10,224 nucleotides of DNA. Source: Candidatus Kapaibacterium sp. (GTDB taxonomy: Bacteria > Bacteroidota > Ignavibacteria > Kapaibacteriales > UBA2268). Below are positions 1 to 9,000 of the stretch, in pieces (within the stretch, counting starts at the first letter, position 1; the number at the start of each line of letters is the position of its first letter). Position numbers and translations under genes: made by a program. The stretch spans positions 1 through 10,224 of the forward strand of contig CALHRB010000286.1 in assembly GCA_938038165.1 (NCBI GenBank), given 5' to 3'. Under the pieces are notes generated by a model, which saw only the letters and a list, made by a program, of their open reading frames with translations, was not told where the DNA came from and did not search any database.

Positions 1-2
1 TA

Positions 3-113
3 ATCAGACCTCAGGACTTAAGAAAATGTAACATTGATGAAATAATTATCATTAGCAATAATATTGAAGAATCAACATTAGAATTTGAATTTGGAACTTA
101 CAAAAAAGAATAA
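3..113 (+). CDS. 3' end of an unidentified upstream gene (partial)
   Basis: An open frame enters from the left edge and runs 36 codons to a TAA at 111-113. The visible C-terminus starts IRPQDLRKCN and ends in EFGTYKKE; it has a run of four isoleucines and alternating hydrophobic residues that suggest a terminal beta strand. It stops 13 bp before the obg ATG on the same strand, which fits co-transcription with obg. The other two forward frames close within the first 30 bases, which supports this frame as the coding one. The fragment is too short to assign a family, and I do not recognise it. It could also be a chance open frame. Confidence 0.5.
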   Translation: MRPQDLRKCNIDEIIIISNNIEESTLEFEFGTYKKE

Positions 114-126
114 AATCTTATTCATT

Positions 127-1119
127 ATGAAATTTATTGATTTTGCAAAAATAGTAATTCAAAGCGGAGATGGAGGGAATGGGCATATAAGTTTCAGAAG
201 AGAGAAATATGTACCCAAAGGTGGACCTGACGGAGGTAACGGCGGGAAAGGTGGTGATGTGGTGTTTGTCGTAGAACCAAATTTAAATACTCTCCTTGAT
301 TTCAAATACAAAAGATACTACAAAGCTGAAAACGGTAAACCCGGCGGCAAAAGCAATAAAACAGGTAAAAACGGTAAAGATATCATTATTAAAGTTCCTC
401 CAGGGACAATTATCAAAGATTCCGCAACCGAAGAGGTTATCGCTGATTTATCACTCAATAATGACAAGGTTACTGTTTTATTTGGTGGGGCTGGTGGTAA
501 AGGTAATGCAGAGTTTGCCACACCAACTAACCAAACTCCAAGATATGCTGAAGAAGGCAAACCCGGCGAGGAACTTGAAGTAATACTCGAATTGAAATTA
601 ATAGCTGACGTTGGCATCGTTGGAATGCCAAATGCAGGTAAATCCACTTTGATTTCTGTCATTTCAGCAGCTAAACCTAAAATAGCAGATTATCCATTTA
701 CAACTCTAATACCTAATCTTGGTATTGTTAAAATTGATTTGGACAAAAGCTTTGTTGTCGCTGATATACCAGGTCTTATTGAAAACGCTTCTGAAGGCAA
801 AGGTCTTGGAATACAATTTTTAAGGCATGTCGAAAGAACTAATGTCCTGGTTTTTCTGATTGATTCCCTTTCTGAAAATCCAAAAAAGGATTTTTTAACT
901 TTGATAAATGAACTAAAAAAATACGATTTGAAAATGCTTGAAAAAAAGAGGATTATATGCCTCAGCAAAGTTGATGCTTTAACAGATGAACAAAGAAAAA
1001 AGCTTATCAAACTTAAATTTGATAAAAAAGAGTCTGAACCACTTTTCATCTCTTCTGTCTCAGGAGAGTCTATTGAAAGGTTGAAAAATCTGATGTGGGA
1101 ATTCATACAATCTTCCTGA
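127..1119 (+). CDS. obg: Obg/CgtA family GTPase, short form without OCT domain
   Basis: This is a 330-residue Obg GTPase, a family that binds the 50S ribosomal subunit and acts in ribosome assembly and (p)ppGpp-linked growth control. Residues 1-158 form the glycine-rich Obg fold, beginning MKFIDFAKI and followed by the typical GDGGNG and GGPDGGNGGKGG segments. The G domain follows: P-loop GMPNAGKST at 166-174, switch I PFTTL at 190-194, DIPG at 213-216 with the Obg-typical switch II behind it, SKVD (G4) at 280-283 and SSVSG (G5) at 309-313. The protein ends right after the G domain, so the OCT domain of Bacillus or Actinobacteria Obg is absent, as is common in Bacteroidota. G4 has Ser in place of the usual Asn, a variant known in that group. 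ATG 127 is chosen because the Obg fold starts there. A TTG at 85 would add 14 unmatched residues and overlap the upstream frame. No clear Shine-Dalgarno is visible. Confidence 0.97.
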   Translation: MKFIDFAKIVIQSGDGGNGHISFRREKYVPKGGPDGGNGGKGGDVVFVVEPNLNTLLDFKYKRYYKAENGKPGGKSNKTGKNGKDIIIKVPPGTIIKDSATEEVIADLSLNNDKVTVLFGGAGGKGNAEFATPTNQTPRYAEEGKPGEELEVILELKLIADVGIVGMPNAGKSTLISVISAAKPKIADYPFTTLIPNLGIVKIDLDKSFVVADIPGLIENASEGKGLGIQFLRHVERTNVLVFLIDSLSENPKKDFLTLINELKKYDLKMLEKKRIICLSKVDALTDEQRKKLIKLKFDKKESEPLFISSVSGESIERLKNLMWEFIQSS

Positions 1120-1125
1120 TTAAAC

Positions 1126-1163
1126 AATAAAATAAATTGATTATCCTCAGTATTTATTTTATT
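1126..1163. repeat. AT-only inverted repeat between obg and the protease gene
   Basis: A perfect 12-bp inverted repeat has AATAAAATAAAT at 1126-1137 and its complement ATTTATTTTATT at 1152-1163, around a 14-nt loop. It begins 7 bp after the obg stop and lies in the 60-bp gap before the protease ATG. The stem has no G or C, so it is weak, and the downstream sequence is mixed A and T rather than a clean T run. It may be a weak terminator or a processing site; in such AT-rich DNA it may also be chance. No convincing promoter is visible in this gap. Confidence 0.35.
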
Positions 1164-1179
1164 TAATATTAAAATATTA

Positions 1180-4100
1180 ATGAAGTTTTTTAAATTCATA
1201 ATTTTATTCCTTCTTTTTTTCTTTTCTAATTATCCTAAACTATTTTCTCAAAATTTTGATGAACTCATTGTTAAATTAAAACAGGATCAAAATATTAACG
1301 CTCTTGTAGCCCGATTTAATTTTAAAAATAACATTAATCTAAATTACCAACGATTCTTGAACTTAAATGAAAAAATAAACTATAATTCTCTCCTTTCAAC
1401 AAATCAGAATCAATTGTTAAACGAATTGTCCAAATATTATATAATCAAAATAAATCCTGAACTTAAAGATTCATTGATAATTTTCTTTTCTAATTTGCCC
1501 GAGATTGAGAACATTACCGAAAATTACGAATATAAAATTGAATCTGACCAAACATTCGTTAACGATCCATTATACAAAGACCAATGGTACTTAAAAACCA
1601 TCAACGCTGATAAAGCCTGGAATTTAGCAAGTGGAAAAGATGTTCTAATTGGTGTTGTTGATACCGGCATTGACTTTTATCATCCAGATCTTAAAAATAG
1701 ACTTTGGATAAATAATAAAGAAGACTTAAATAGGAATGGAAAGTTCGAGCCTTGGAGCGATACCTTATTAATAGATGGTGTTTTCGGTGATCTCAACGGA
1801 ATTGATGATGACGGCAACGGATATATTGATGATATAATAGGCTTCGACTTCGTCAATCAATATAATAACAATCTTGGTGATTGGTCTGAGTTCGACCCAG
1901 TTCCCTTTGATGAACACGGACACGGCACTCTTGTTTCCGGCTTAATTGTTGCAGAACAGAACAATAATTTTGGAATAACCGGGCTTGCTTATAATTCAAG
2001 ACTTGTTACTCTAAGAGCATTTGATTTCAGTGGGAACGGACAATCCGATAATATTGCTTCGGCTATTGTTTACGCTGCCCTAAACAAAATCAAAATAATT
2101 AATTTAAGCTTCGGTGAAAACTTCTACAGCCCTATTTTGCACGATGCAATTATATTTGCAAAGACTATGGGCTGTGTCGTCGTCGCATCTTCAGGAAATA
2201 ACGGCTGGGACCGTCCTCATTTTCCATCAGATTACGAAGAAGTTATCTCCGTTGGTAGTTCTAATGCCAACAATCGTCGTGACCAGTTAAGCAATTATGG
2301 AAACAGATTGGACTTACTTGCACCGGGAACCAATATTATAACAACTTCTATCAATGCTGATTTTAGACAGGTCAGCGGTACTTCGATGGCAGCTCCCTTG
2401 GTTAGTGCCTCCGCCGCTTTGCTAATCGAACTTAATCCTGATTTAAATCCTGATGAAATTAAAGGAATATTGAAATCTACTGCAACTGATATATACACAA
2501 TTGGATGGGATAGAGAAAGCGGCTCGGGAATACTAAACGTATCCAATGCCCTTCATTTTGCACACCCTTCTGAATTGTTTGTTTCTCACCCCGAAAATAA
2601 CAGTTATTTCTCTAAATCTAATATTCAATCCTTATCCATTATTGGAACTATCACAAATCCTCTTTTTGATTATTATCAAGTTTTCATTAATGATGAATCT
2701 AAAGCTGAAGTATGGGATACCCTTACAACAAAAATCTATCATCAGATTTTTAAAGATACAATTTGTATTATTGATTTAAATAATAAAAAAAACACTAATT
2801 ATGTTGTTCGAATAGTCAATGCACTAAAAAATAATCGGTTTTTAGAAAAAAGATTCTCTTTCTCAATTTTTGACTCAGATTCTTTCAAAATCAGTTTACT
2901 GAAAGCTTCTCCAGTTTATTTTAATGATAAAAGAGCAATACTAATTTCAGCCGAAACCGATAAAGTTTCGGAACTAACACTTGAAATTACTGACCTCTCA
3001 ACCAATAAATTAATCACTATTCACAATCAACTAAAAAAAGATAAATATCATCAAATCCTTTTAAACAATTTTCTGGAGGTTGGCAAAGATTATCATTGCA
3101 GAGCTATTTTTAATTTTGGTAATAAAATTAAAAAGGAGAGAAGCATTATTTTTAATAAAAGCAGTGATGACTTTTCTATTGGAAATTTCAGAAAAAAATA
3201 TAATACATTACCACTCTCCTATTCTTTTAATGGTGTGATAGACATATATGGAAACCAGAAAAAAAATATAGTTGTCAATGATATATCTGGTGGTATATGG
3301 CAGTCAACAAAAATTTTTCAATTTGACAAAGGCAGATTTATTCAAACAGACACTATGAGTTCAGTTTGGATTCCCGTTGGATATGGAGACTCCAATGGCG
3401 ACGGATTGAATGAAATATTCACAAAGGCTTTTGGTTCGACTAAGTTATTTCAACCTATCGCAAAAGGGTCAAATCCTTTTAATAATATTGTATTTGCTGA
3501 CACGACCAATGGGGACTTATGGGCAGCCGGTATGTTCGATTTTGACGGAGATGGTAAAGAAGAATTGATTGCTCATACATCCTCGGACATCAGAATTTTT
3601 AAATATTCTAATGGAAAATACACACTACTTGATTTAATTAAACCTGTTGAAGAAAGTTTTAAAATAGGAACCTCACCGGGCATTGCATTTGGTAATTTTG
3701 ATGATGACCCAAACCCTGAATTAGCCTGTGCCTTGCCCGACGGAAGAATTTTTATTTATGAATTCTCAAAAGGAAAGTTTCAATTTGAGTGGGCAGATTC
3801 ATATTCAAATTCAGGTAGTCCTCAATTCCTTGAAGCAGCTGATATTGATAATGATGGAATCAACGAAATTATATCGGCTAATTATGGAACAACTCATTTC
3901 TTCGGCAGAGAAGTCCCCGAAGACCCTATCTGGACTTTAAGAATATTAAAGAATATTTCAAAAAATAATTATTCTTTTGTTTGGAATGAATCCTTTTTTG
4001 GAGTTAAAAGCGGCATCACACAGAGTGGAATTGCATTTCGTAATGGATTATTTACAGGAAACATTGATAAAATTGATGGGGACGAGATATTTCTTTCTGT

Positions 4101-5439
4101 TTTTCCAAATTTATACATTTTTAAATGGGATAATAATTCCAGAACAATGAAACCTTTTGGTTGGTTTGGCTCTGCCTTCTCAAACTCTGGTATTGTGTTT
4201 GATTTTGATGACAATAGAATTAATGAGTTCGGTTTTAGCTCTGGAAGAGGCTTTGAATTTTTTGAACTTGATACAAACTTCGAAATCCTTCCCCCATCAG
4301 GTATTAAAGCCTGGGCTATTAATGATTCATCAGCTTTTATCAGATGGAATGAGCAGAATGATGCCGATGCTTTTGAAATTTTTGAGGTTCTAAAAATTAA
4401 TAATGAATTCTTTGCCAAGAGTATTTCCATTACTTATGAAAACTCATTTGTTTTTTCAAATATGAAAAGAAATCAATGGAACTATTTTGTCATTCAAGCA
4501 TTAAACACAAGAGAAGAGACCAAGAGTGATTTTACTCAAATAATTCAAATATATGCATCTAACCCTATCTATCCCACATTTGCAGAACAAATTGATTCAA
4601 ATAAATTCTCAGTTCGTTTTTCTGGGAGACTTCCCGACTCGCCACCAAATCCCGGAAATTTTTATTTCCAGAATGAATATTCAGATAAGTTCTATTCGCG
4701 TTCAACTAATATATCAGGTGATAATTCTGTCATACTCGTCTTCAGCAATCCATTCAAAGACACAAGTTTAAGATTATTTTGTCTCAGTTTTTATGATTAT
4801 TATAACAATCCAAGCCTTGATTCATCAATTAATGTAATTAAAAACCTCAAATTTTCTCGACCAAAGGAGCTATACCTTAAAAATTTGAATGTAATTTCGA
4901 GGGCTGAACTTATAATCCAATTCTCTGAACCGTTCAAACCGGAAGATGCAATCAAAATCGAAAACTACTCTATCAAACCTTTTGGAGAAATTCAGAAATT
5001 GGAAATAATTGAAGAGGACAAAGTTAAAATAGCCCTTGGTGATACCCCATTACTCGGCTCTATTGGTTATTACTATACAATTACAGTCAACAATGTCAGT
5101 GCAAAATCAGGAAACCTTATGACAAAAGGAAGCGGAAACACCTTAGGTTTTGTTTTCGAAACAGAAAATCCACAAAATGCTTTTGTTTATCCAAATCCAA
5201 TCAATTTAAATATCGGGGACAAAGTTACTTTTGCTAATATACCAAGAAATTCAAAAATAATCATCACTACTATCAATGGCGAAATAATTCGAGAATTAGA
5301 AGAAATTAACAATAACGGAGGAGTTGAATGGGACCTTAGAACTTCGAAGGGTCAGACAATTGAACCCGGCACCTATATTTTCACCATTGAAAGCAAAAAT
5401 CAGGGTTCCATAATGAAAAAATTTAGTGTGGTAAGATAA
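1180..5439 (+). CDS. Secreted subtilisin-family (S8) serine protease with multidomain C-terminus and T9SS tail
   Basis: A 1,419-residue exported protease. Residues 1-23 are a signal peptide: two lysines, a Phe/Leu/Ile-rich core, and likely cleavage at LFS|Q. Residues about 25-125 look like a propeptide. The S8 domain (about 126-460) has a complete catalytic set: Asp161 in VVDTG, His248 in GHGTLVSG, oxyanion Asn340 in SSGNNG and Ser402 in GTSMAAP, so it should be active. An insertion between Asp and His carries acidic, probably Ca-binding loops (182-190 and 209-218). Two beta-rich domains follow (about 462-563 and 565-670), then six integrin/VCBS-like acidic loops (737-1016), a fibronectin-III-like domain (about 1038-1125) and two SbsA/Ig-like domains (about 1128-1215 and 1227-1330). 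The type-A T9SS tail (about 1333-1419) contains FVYPNP and ends in KKFSVVR. It should therefore be secreted across the outer membrane and anchored or released. The substrate is unknown. Its stop lies 3 bp from the convergent nitroreductase stop. Confidence 0.93.
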   Translation: MKFFKFIILFLLFFFSNYPKLFSQNFDELIVKLKQDQNINALVARFNFKNNINLNYQRFLNLNEKINYNSLLSTNQNQLLNELSKYYIIKINPELKDSLIIFFSNLPEIENITENYEYKIESDQTFVNDPLYKDQWYLKTINADKAWNLASGKDVLIGVVDTGIDFYHPDLKNRLWINNKEDLNRNGKFEPWSDTLLIDGVFGDLNGIDDDGNGYIDDIIGFDFVNQYNNNLGDWSEFDPVPFDEHGHGTLVSGLIVAEQNNNFGITGLAYNSRLVTLRAFDFSGNGQSDNIASAIVYAALNKIKIINLSFGENFYSPILHDAIIFAKTMGCVVVASSGNNGWDRPHFPSDYEEVISVGSSNANNRRDQLSNYGNRLDLLAPGTNIITTSINADFRQVSGTSMAAPLVSASAALLIELNPDLNPDEIKGILKSTATDIYTIGWDRESGSGILNVSNALHFAHPSELFVSHPENNSYFSKSNIQSLSIIGTITNPLFDYYQVFINDESKAEVWDTLTTKIYHQIFKDTICIIDLNNKKNTNYVVRIVNALKNNRFLEKRFSFSIFDSDSFKISLLKASPVYFNDKRAILISAETDKVSELTLEITDLSTNKLITIHNQLKKDKYHQILLNNFLEVGKDYHCRAIFNFGNKIKKERSIIFNKSSDDFSIGNFRKKYNTLPLSYSFNGVIDIYGNQKKNIVVNDISGGIWQSTKIFQFDKGRFIQTDTMSSVWIPVGYGDSNGDGLNEIFTKAFGSTKLFQPIAKGSNPFNNIVFADTTNGDLWAAGMFDFDGDGKEELIAHTSSDIRIFKYSNGKYTLLDLIKPVEESFKIGTSPGIAFGNFDDDPNPELACALPDGRIFIYEFSKGKFQFEWADSYSNSGSPQFLEAADIDNDGINEIISANYGTTHFFGREVPEDPIWTLRILKNISKNNYSFVWNESFFGVKSGITQSGIAFRNGLFTGNIDKIDGDEIFLSVFPNLYIFKWDNNSRTMKPFGWFGSAFSNSGIVFDFDDNRINEFGFSSGRGFEFFELDTNFEILPPSGIKAWAINDSSAFIRWNEQNDADAFEIFEVLKINNEFFAKSISITYENSFVFSNMKRNQWNYFVIQALNTREETKSDFTQIIQIYASNPIYPTFAEQIDSNKFSVRFSGRLPDSPPNPGNFYFQNEYSDKFYSRSTNISGDNSVILVFSNPFKDTSLRLFCLSFYDYYNNPSLDSSINVIKNLKFSRPKELYLKNLNVISRAELIIQFSEPFKPEDAIKIENYSIKPFGEIQKLEIIEEDKVKIALGDTPLLGSIGYYYTITVNNVSAKSGNLMTKGSGNTLGFVFETENPQNAFVYPNPINLNIGDKVTFANIPRNSKIIITTINGEIIRELEEINNNGGVEWDLRTSKGQTIEPGTYIFTIESKNQGSIMKKFSVVR
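3388..4228 (+). repeat. Six FG-GAP/VCBS-like acidic loop repeats within the protease
   Basis: Six acidic loops of the D-x-[DN]-x-[DN]-G-x-x-E type occur at residues 737-745, 787-795, 841-847, 888-896, 963-969 and 1008-1016 of the protease. Loops two and four (DFDGDGKEE and DIDNDGINE) match the calcium-binding loop of integrin-type propellers best; the third, fifth and sixth are degenerate. Spacing is about 40-70 residues, and each loop is followed by a hydrophobic beta segment. This fits a beta-propeller of six or seven blades, which probably binds carbohydrate or protein and is stabilised by Ca. The blade count is an inference. Confidence 0.75.
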
Positions 5440-5442
5440 ATT

Positions 5443-6057
5443 TTATAAATTAATTTCTCTACCCCATTCCCCAAAATAGAAATTATCGCTAATCTCCCTT
5501 CTTTTACGGGCTGAAATCTCTCGTTTTTTATTATATTCATCAAGAACATCCAATTGCCCCTGATATCCAATAGCTATGACAGCCATGGGGGTAAAACCAT
5601 CAGGAATTCCGAATTCATTGATAACCTTTTCGACAGAAAAACCGCCCATTGGATGAGTCATCAAACCCATACTAACAGCTTGAATATAAATACTCATAGC
5701 CGCAGCTCCAGTATCATGCTGACTCCAACGATTTAGTTCTTCACTATTTCTCCATTTTTCTCGTGCTATTGTCAAAATAAGAACAGGTGCATTTTTAACC
5801 CAAATTTGATTATAATCAGAAAGACAATTCAAAATTTTCTCAAATGATTTTGGTTCCCTGAATCTGTCAAAAATTATAAAATTCCACGGTTCTTCACCTC
5901 CTGATGAGGGTGACCATCTGGCAGCCTCGCAAATGGCTAATATTTTTTCTTTTTCTACTTCTTTATCTGGATCAAAAGCTCTGATACTCCAGCGTTTAGC
6001 TAATATTTCATTTATCTCAAACTTAGTTATTGCTTTTTTTTCTAACATATTTATCAT
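5443..6057 (-). CDS. Nitroreductase-family FMN oxidoreductase (TdsD-like)
   Basis: A 204-residue protein of the nitroreductase superfamily: homodimeric, FMN-binding enzymes that use NAD(P)H to reduce nitro compounds, quinones or other acceptors in the cytoplasm. Family features are RWSIRAF at 22-28 (FMN-phosphate contact), a Ser/Gly loop leading into EEPWNF at 55-60, the central helix GAAAMSIYIQAVSMGL (117-132) followed by the HPMGGF loop (135-140), and the terminal core strand AVIAIGYQG (159-167). The C-terminal basic stretch ending FGEWG resembles TdsD-like members. No signal peptide is present. The start is ATG 6057 or the in-frame ATG 6048; neither has a clear ribosome binding site. The gene begins 6 bp after the stop of the secreted propeller protein on the same strand, so it is probably translated from the same transcript. 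The physiological substrate cannot be read from sequence. Confidence 0.92.
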   Translation of the reverse strand: MINMLEKKAITKFEINEILAKRWSIRAFDPDKEVEKEKILAICEAARWSPSSGGEEPWNFIIFDRFREPKSFEKILNCLSDYNQIWVKNAPVLILTIAREKWRNSEELNRWSQHDTGAAAMSIYIQAVSMGLMTHPMGGFSVEKVINEFGIPDGFTPMAVIAIGYQGQLDVLDEYNKKREISARKRREISDNFYFGEWGREINL

Positions 6058-6063
6058 ATTTCG

Positions 6064-9000
6064 TCAAAATATAAGTAACAATTTCTTTTTCGAAAAACCA
6101 TCATATTTTATTGTAATCAAATATACTCCTAAACATAATTCATCAAAATTTAGCCGAATTCTATTTTTACCTATCCCTAAATTATAATCACTTACCGCTT
6201 TGATTAGTCTCCCATTTAAGTCATAAATAAATATATCAGTTTCTTTTTCAATGTCTGAAAGAATTTCTAATGCATCATCATAGGTTTTATCATAAATTGG
6301 TTTTATTCTGATATTTTGAGTTTCATTACTGTAATCAAAAACAGAAGAAGATAAAGAATCAACTTGTAAATAAACGTTTTTACTGGTATCAGAACCACAT
6401 TCACCTGAAACAATACACCTGTAATAGCCCTGTGCACTTAAATTTACATTATTTAACCTTAGAATACTGTCGGTTTGGTTCATCATTTTAATTCCGTCTC
6501 GTTGCCATTCATAGGATAATTTCAAGCCTTTTGCCCCGATTTTGAATTCGACATTTTCATTAAATTTAGCTTTTTTATCTACTAAATCAATAACTATTTC
6601 AGTCTTAGGTTTAATATATATTTTGATAGAAGAACTTTTTGAGTCGGGTTTGCATCTACCGCTAACACTCAGGGAATATAAGCCTTCATCAGCTAATTTT
6701 AAATTAGTTAATTTTAAATTCTGCTGATTTTGCCCCATTATAGGATTTCCATCTTTTTCCCATTGGAATTTAAGTTGATCACCCTCGACTTCGCAAAAAA
6801 TTTCAATGGAGTCTCCTTCGCAAAATATATTTTCATTCTTATTTAATCCAATCTTTTTTATTCTTGGCGAAGAAAGAACAGAAAAGTTCCCATCAGAAGT
6901 ACTTACTAATCCGGATGGACTGTAAATTCTTATCTTGTTCAGTTGTCCGGCAGGAAAGTCAGATGGTATTTTCCAAATATATTCAAATCTGTCATAATCG
7001 GAGACAATAGGAATCCAGCTTTTACCATTATCAGAGGAGACTTCGACAAAAAACTTATGCCCTTTTTCAAAACCATCGGCAAACCAGGAAATATATAGAT
7101 TCTCATTCTGACAATATTCTTTCAATTTAAGATTTGAAGTTAATTTAAGTGATTTTTGAAGTTTTCTGTAAATAAATCCATCACTTAATCCACCTAAATA
7201 ACTGCTTTCCAATGGCTCAAACACGGGGAAATCAGTTGAATTGGTAGAACCAATAACAGTAATACCTTCAAATTTATCAATAATAATTCCTTTAGCCAAA
7301 TCATCGCCTGAAGCACCGATTATTGTTGAATACAGTAATTTACTACAATCAACAGATAAATTTGAAATAACAATATCCTTCTTTGCGATATATCTTTCAC
7401 TTTCGTCTGCATTTGCTCGGGGAAAATTTGGAGATTGAGTAAACCCTGCAAGAAATATAGATGTTCTGTTAACATTAAAATCCATCGAAAGGAAAGAATC
7501 ATTATTTAGACCACCCAGAAATGTTGAGCCTAAAAGTTTTGTTCCTTTTCGATTGAGTACCATTAAAAAAGCATCAAAGCCACCATTATTTTTTTTCTGA
7601 TAAGCAGTGTTAGTTATTCTGAAATCAGTTGATATAACCGTTGGGTTAACGGAGGCATTTTTGGTTGAAGTCTCCCCTGCAATAAAAATATTACCCTCGT
7701 CATCAATCAGAATTCCATTAATAATATCATCCCCAGATCCACCTATGAATGTGCAAAAATTGAAAGTTCCAAGCCCGGGAGTAAAAACAGCAAGAAAAAT
7801 ATCCTGACCACCGTTATATACATAGTCTATAACTGCATTATCACCCGACTTCGGAAATGTGATAAAATCTGGACTATTTGTTTGCCCCCCAACAACAAGC
7901 ATTCCAGCTTTTTCGTTGAGCGAAACAACAGAGCCGTATTCAAAGCCAAGCGATGGTAGCAAATAAGAATATTGAATACTACCATTCGAGTAGAATTTCG
8001 TAACAAAGGTTTCCTCAAGGCCCTTATTATTTGGATTGTTATCATTATAAGTTATCGTTACTGGTATATCATTCGAATAAGTACCGCCCGAAACATAAAT
8101 CTCTCCTGCACCTCCGACGGCAATCGAATTAATTCTATCCTGCTTTGTCCCCCCAAAATACGATGAATAAAGTAATATGGCTCCATCATTACTAAATTTT
8201 GATATAAAACCATCTTTCGAGCCTGAATAGAATGAATAAGGAGTTTTTTTGACAGGGTAATCGAATGATTCGGTCTCGCCTGCTATGTAAATGTTTCCAT
8301 CTGGATCAAGGCTTATGGATTTTGAATAATCATCGGCATTCCCGCCAATCAATGTTGAAAATATTAATTTTTTTTCTACTCCATAAAGTCTGAATTTAGA
8401 TACAAAACAGTCTGTTTCGCTATAAAATATAGTATCATATGAACCGGGAGTTGTACGAAAATTTTCTGACCTTGACCAACCTGTAACAATAATATCTTCG
8501 TTTTTATCCTTTTTTATGCATGTAATTTCATCAATATCCAGCCCCCCAAAAAAAGTGGAATAAACAATAGGATCAATCACTAATTGTCTTGTATTATCAA
8601 AATTATCAACTTTAAATGAAAGATTATTACCCTCAACTTCATAAAAGGTTTTTACTTGCTCTAAACTGTTGTGATGTGCAATTTCATTCCCCCCTGAAGT
8701 ATAAAAAGAAGTGATTGTATCAAAATATACTTTCCCGTGTTTACTAATCAACTCGAGTTGATTGGTTTTATTTAATGCCCCACTTTTATTTTCTTTTATA
8801 TCCTCTGCACCGACTATTTTGAATTTTAACATATCAGGATTGGAATTTTTTTTCAGAATGATGTCAAATCTGAATTTGCCTTGTTCAAAACCAAGGACTA
8901 AGTCAATATCCTTATATAAATTAACCAACTTAATTTTTTCATATTTTTTTAAATTTGAAAATACATTTTTGCCTTTAAAAATGTTAAAACCTTGAATTTC

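Noticed and set aside
85..126. TTG at 85 as the start of obg
   Set aside because: It adds 14 residues with no family match and overlaps the upstream frame. The Obg fold begins exactly at ATG 127.
1137..1165. Sigma-70-like promoter before the protease (TTGATT, then TATTTA at 17 bp)
   Set aside because: The -10 matches only three of six bases, and such matches are expected by chance in a spacer this AT-rich.
318..1199. Antisense open frames over obg (318-662 and 690-1199)
   Set aside because: They lie opposite a clear, highly conserved gene and match no known protein pattern.
3969..4430. Antisense open frame of 153 codons opposite the protease
   Set aside because: The opposite strand encodes conserved propeller and FN3-like sequence; the antisense product has no recognisable features.
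5440..5460. Bidirectional terminator between the protease and the nitroreductase
   Set aside because: No stem with G/C content is visible around the 3-bp gap, only short A/T runs.
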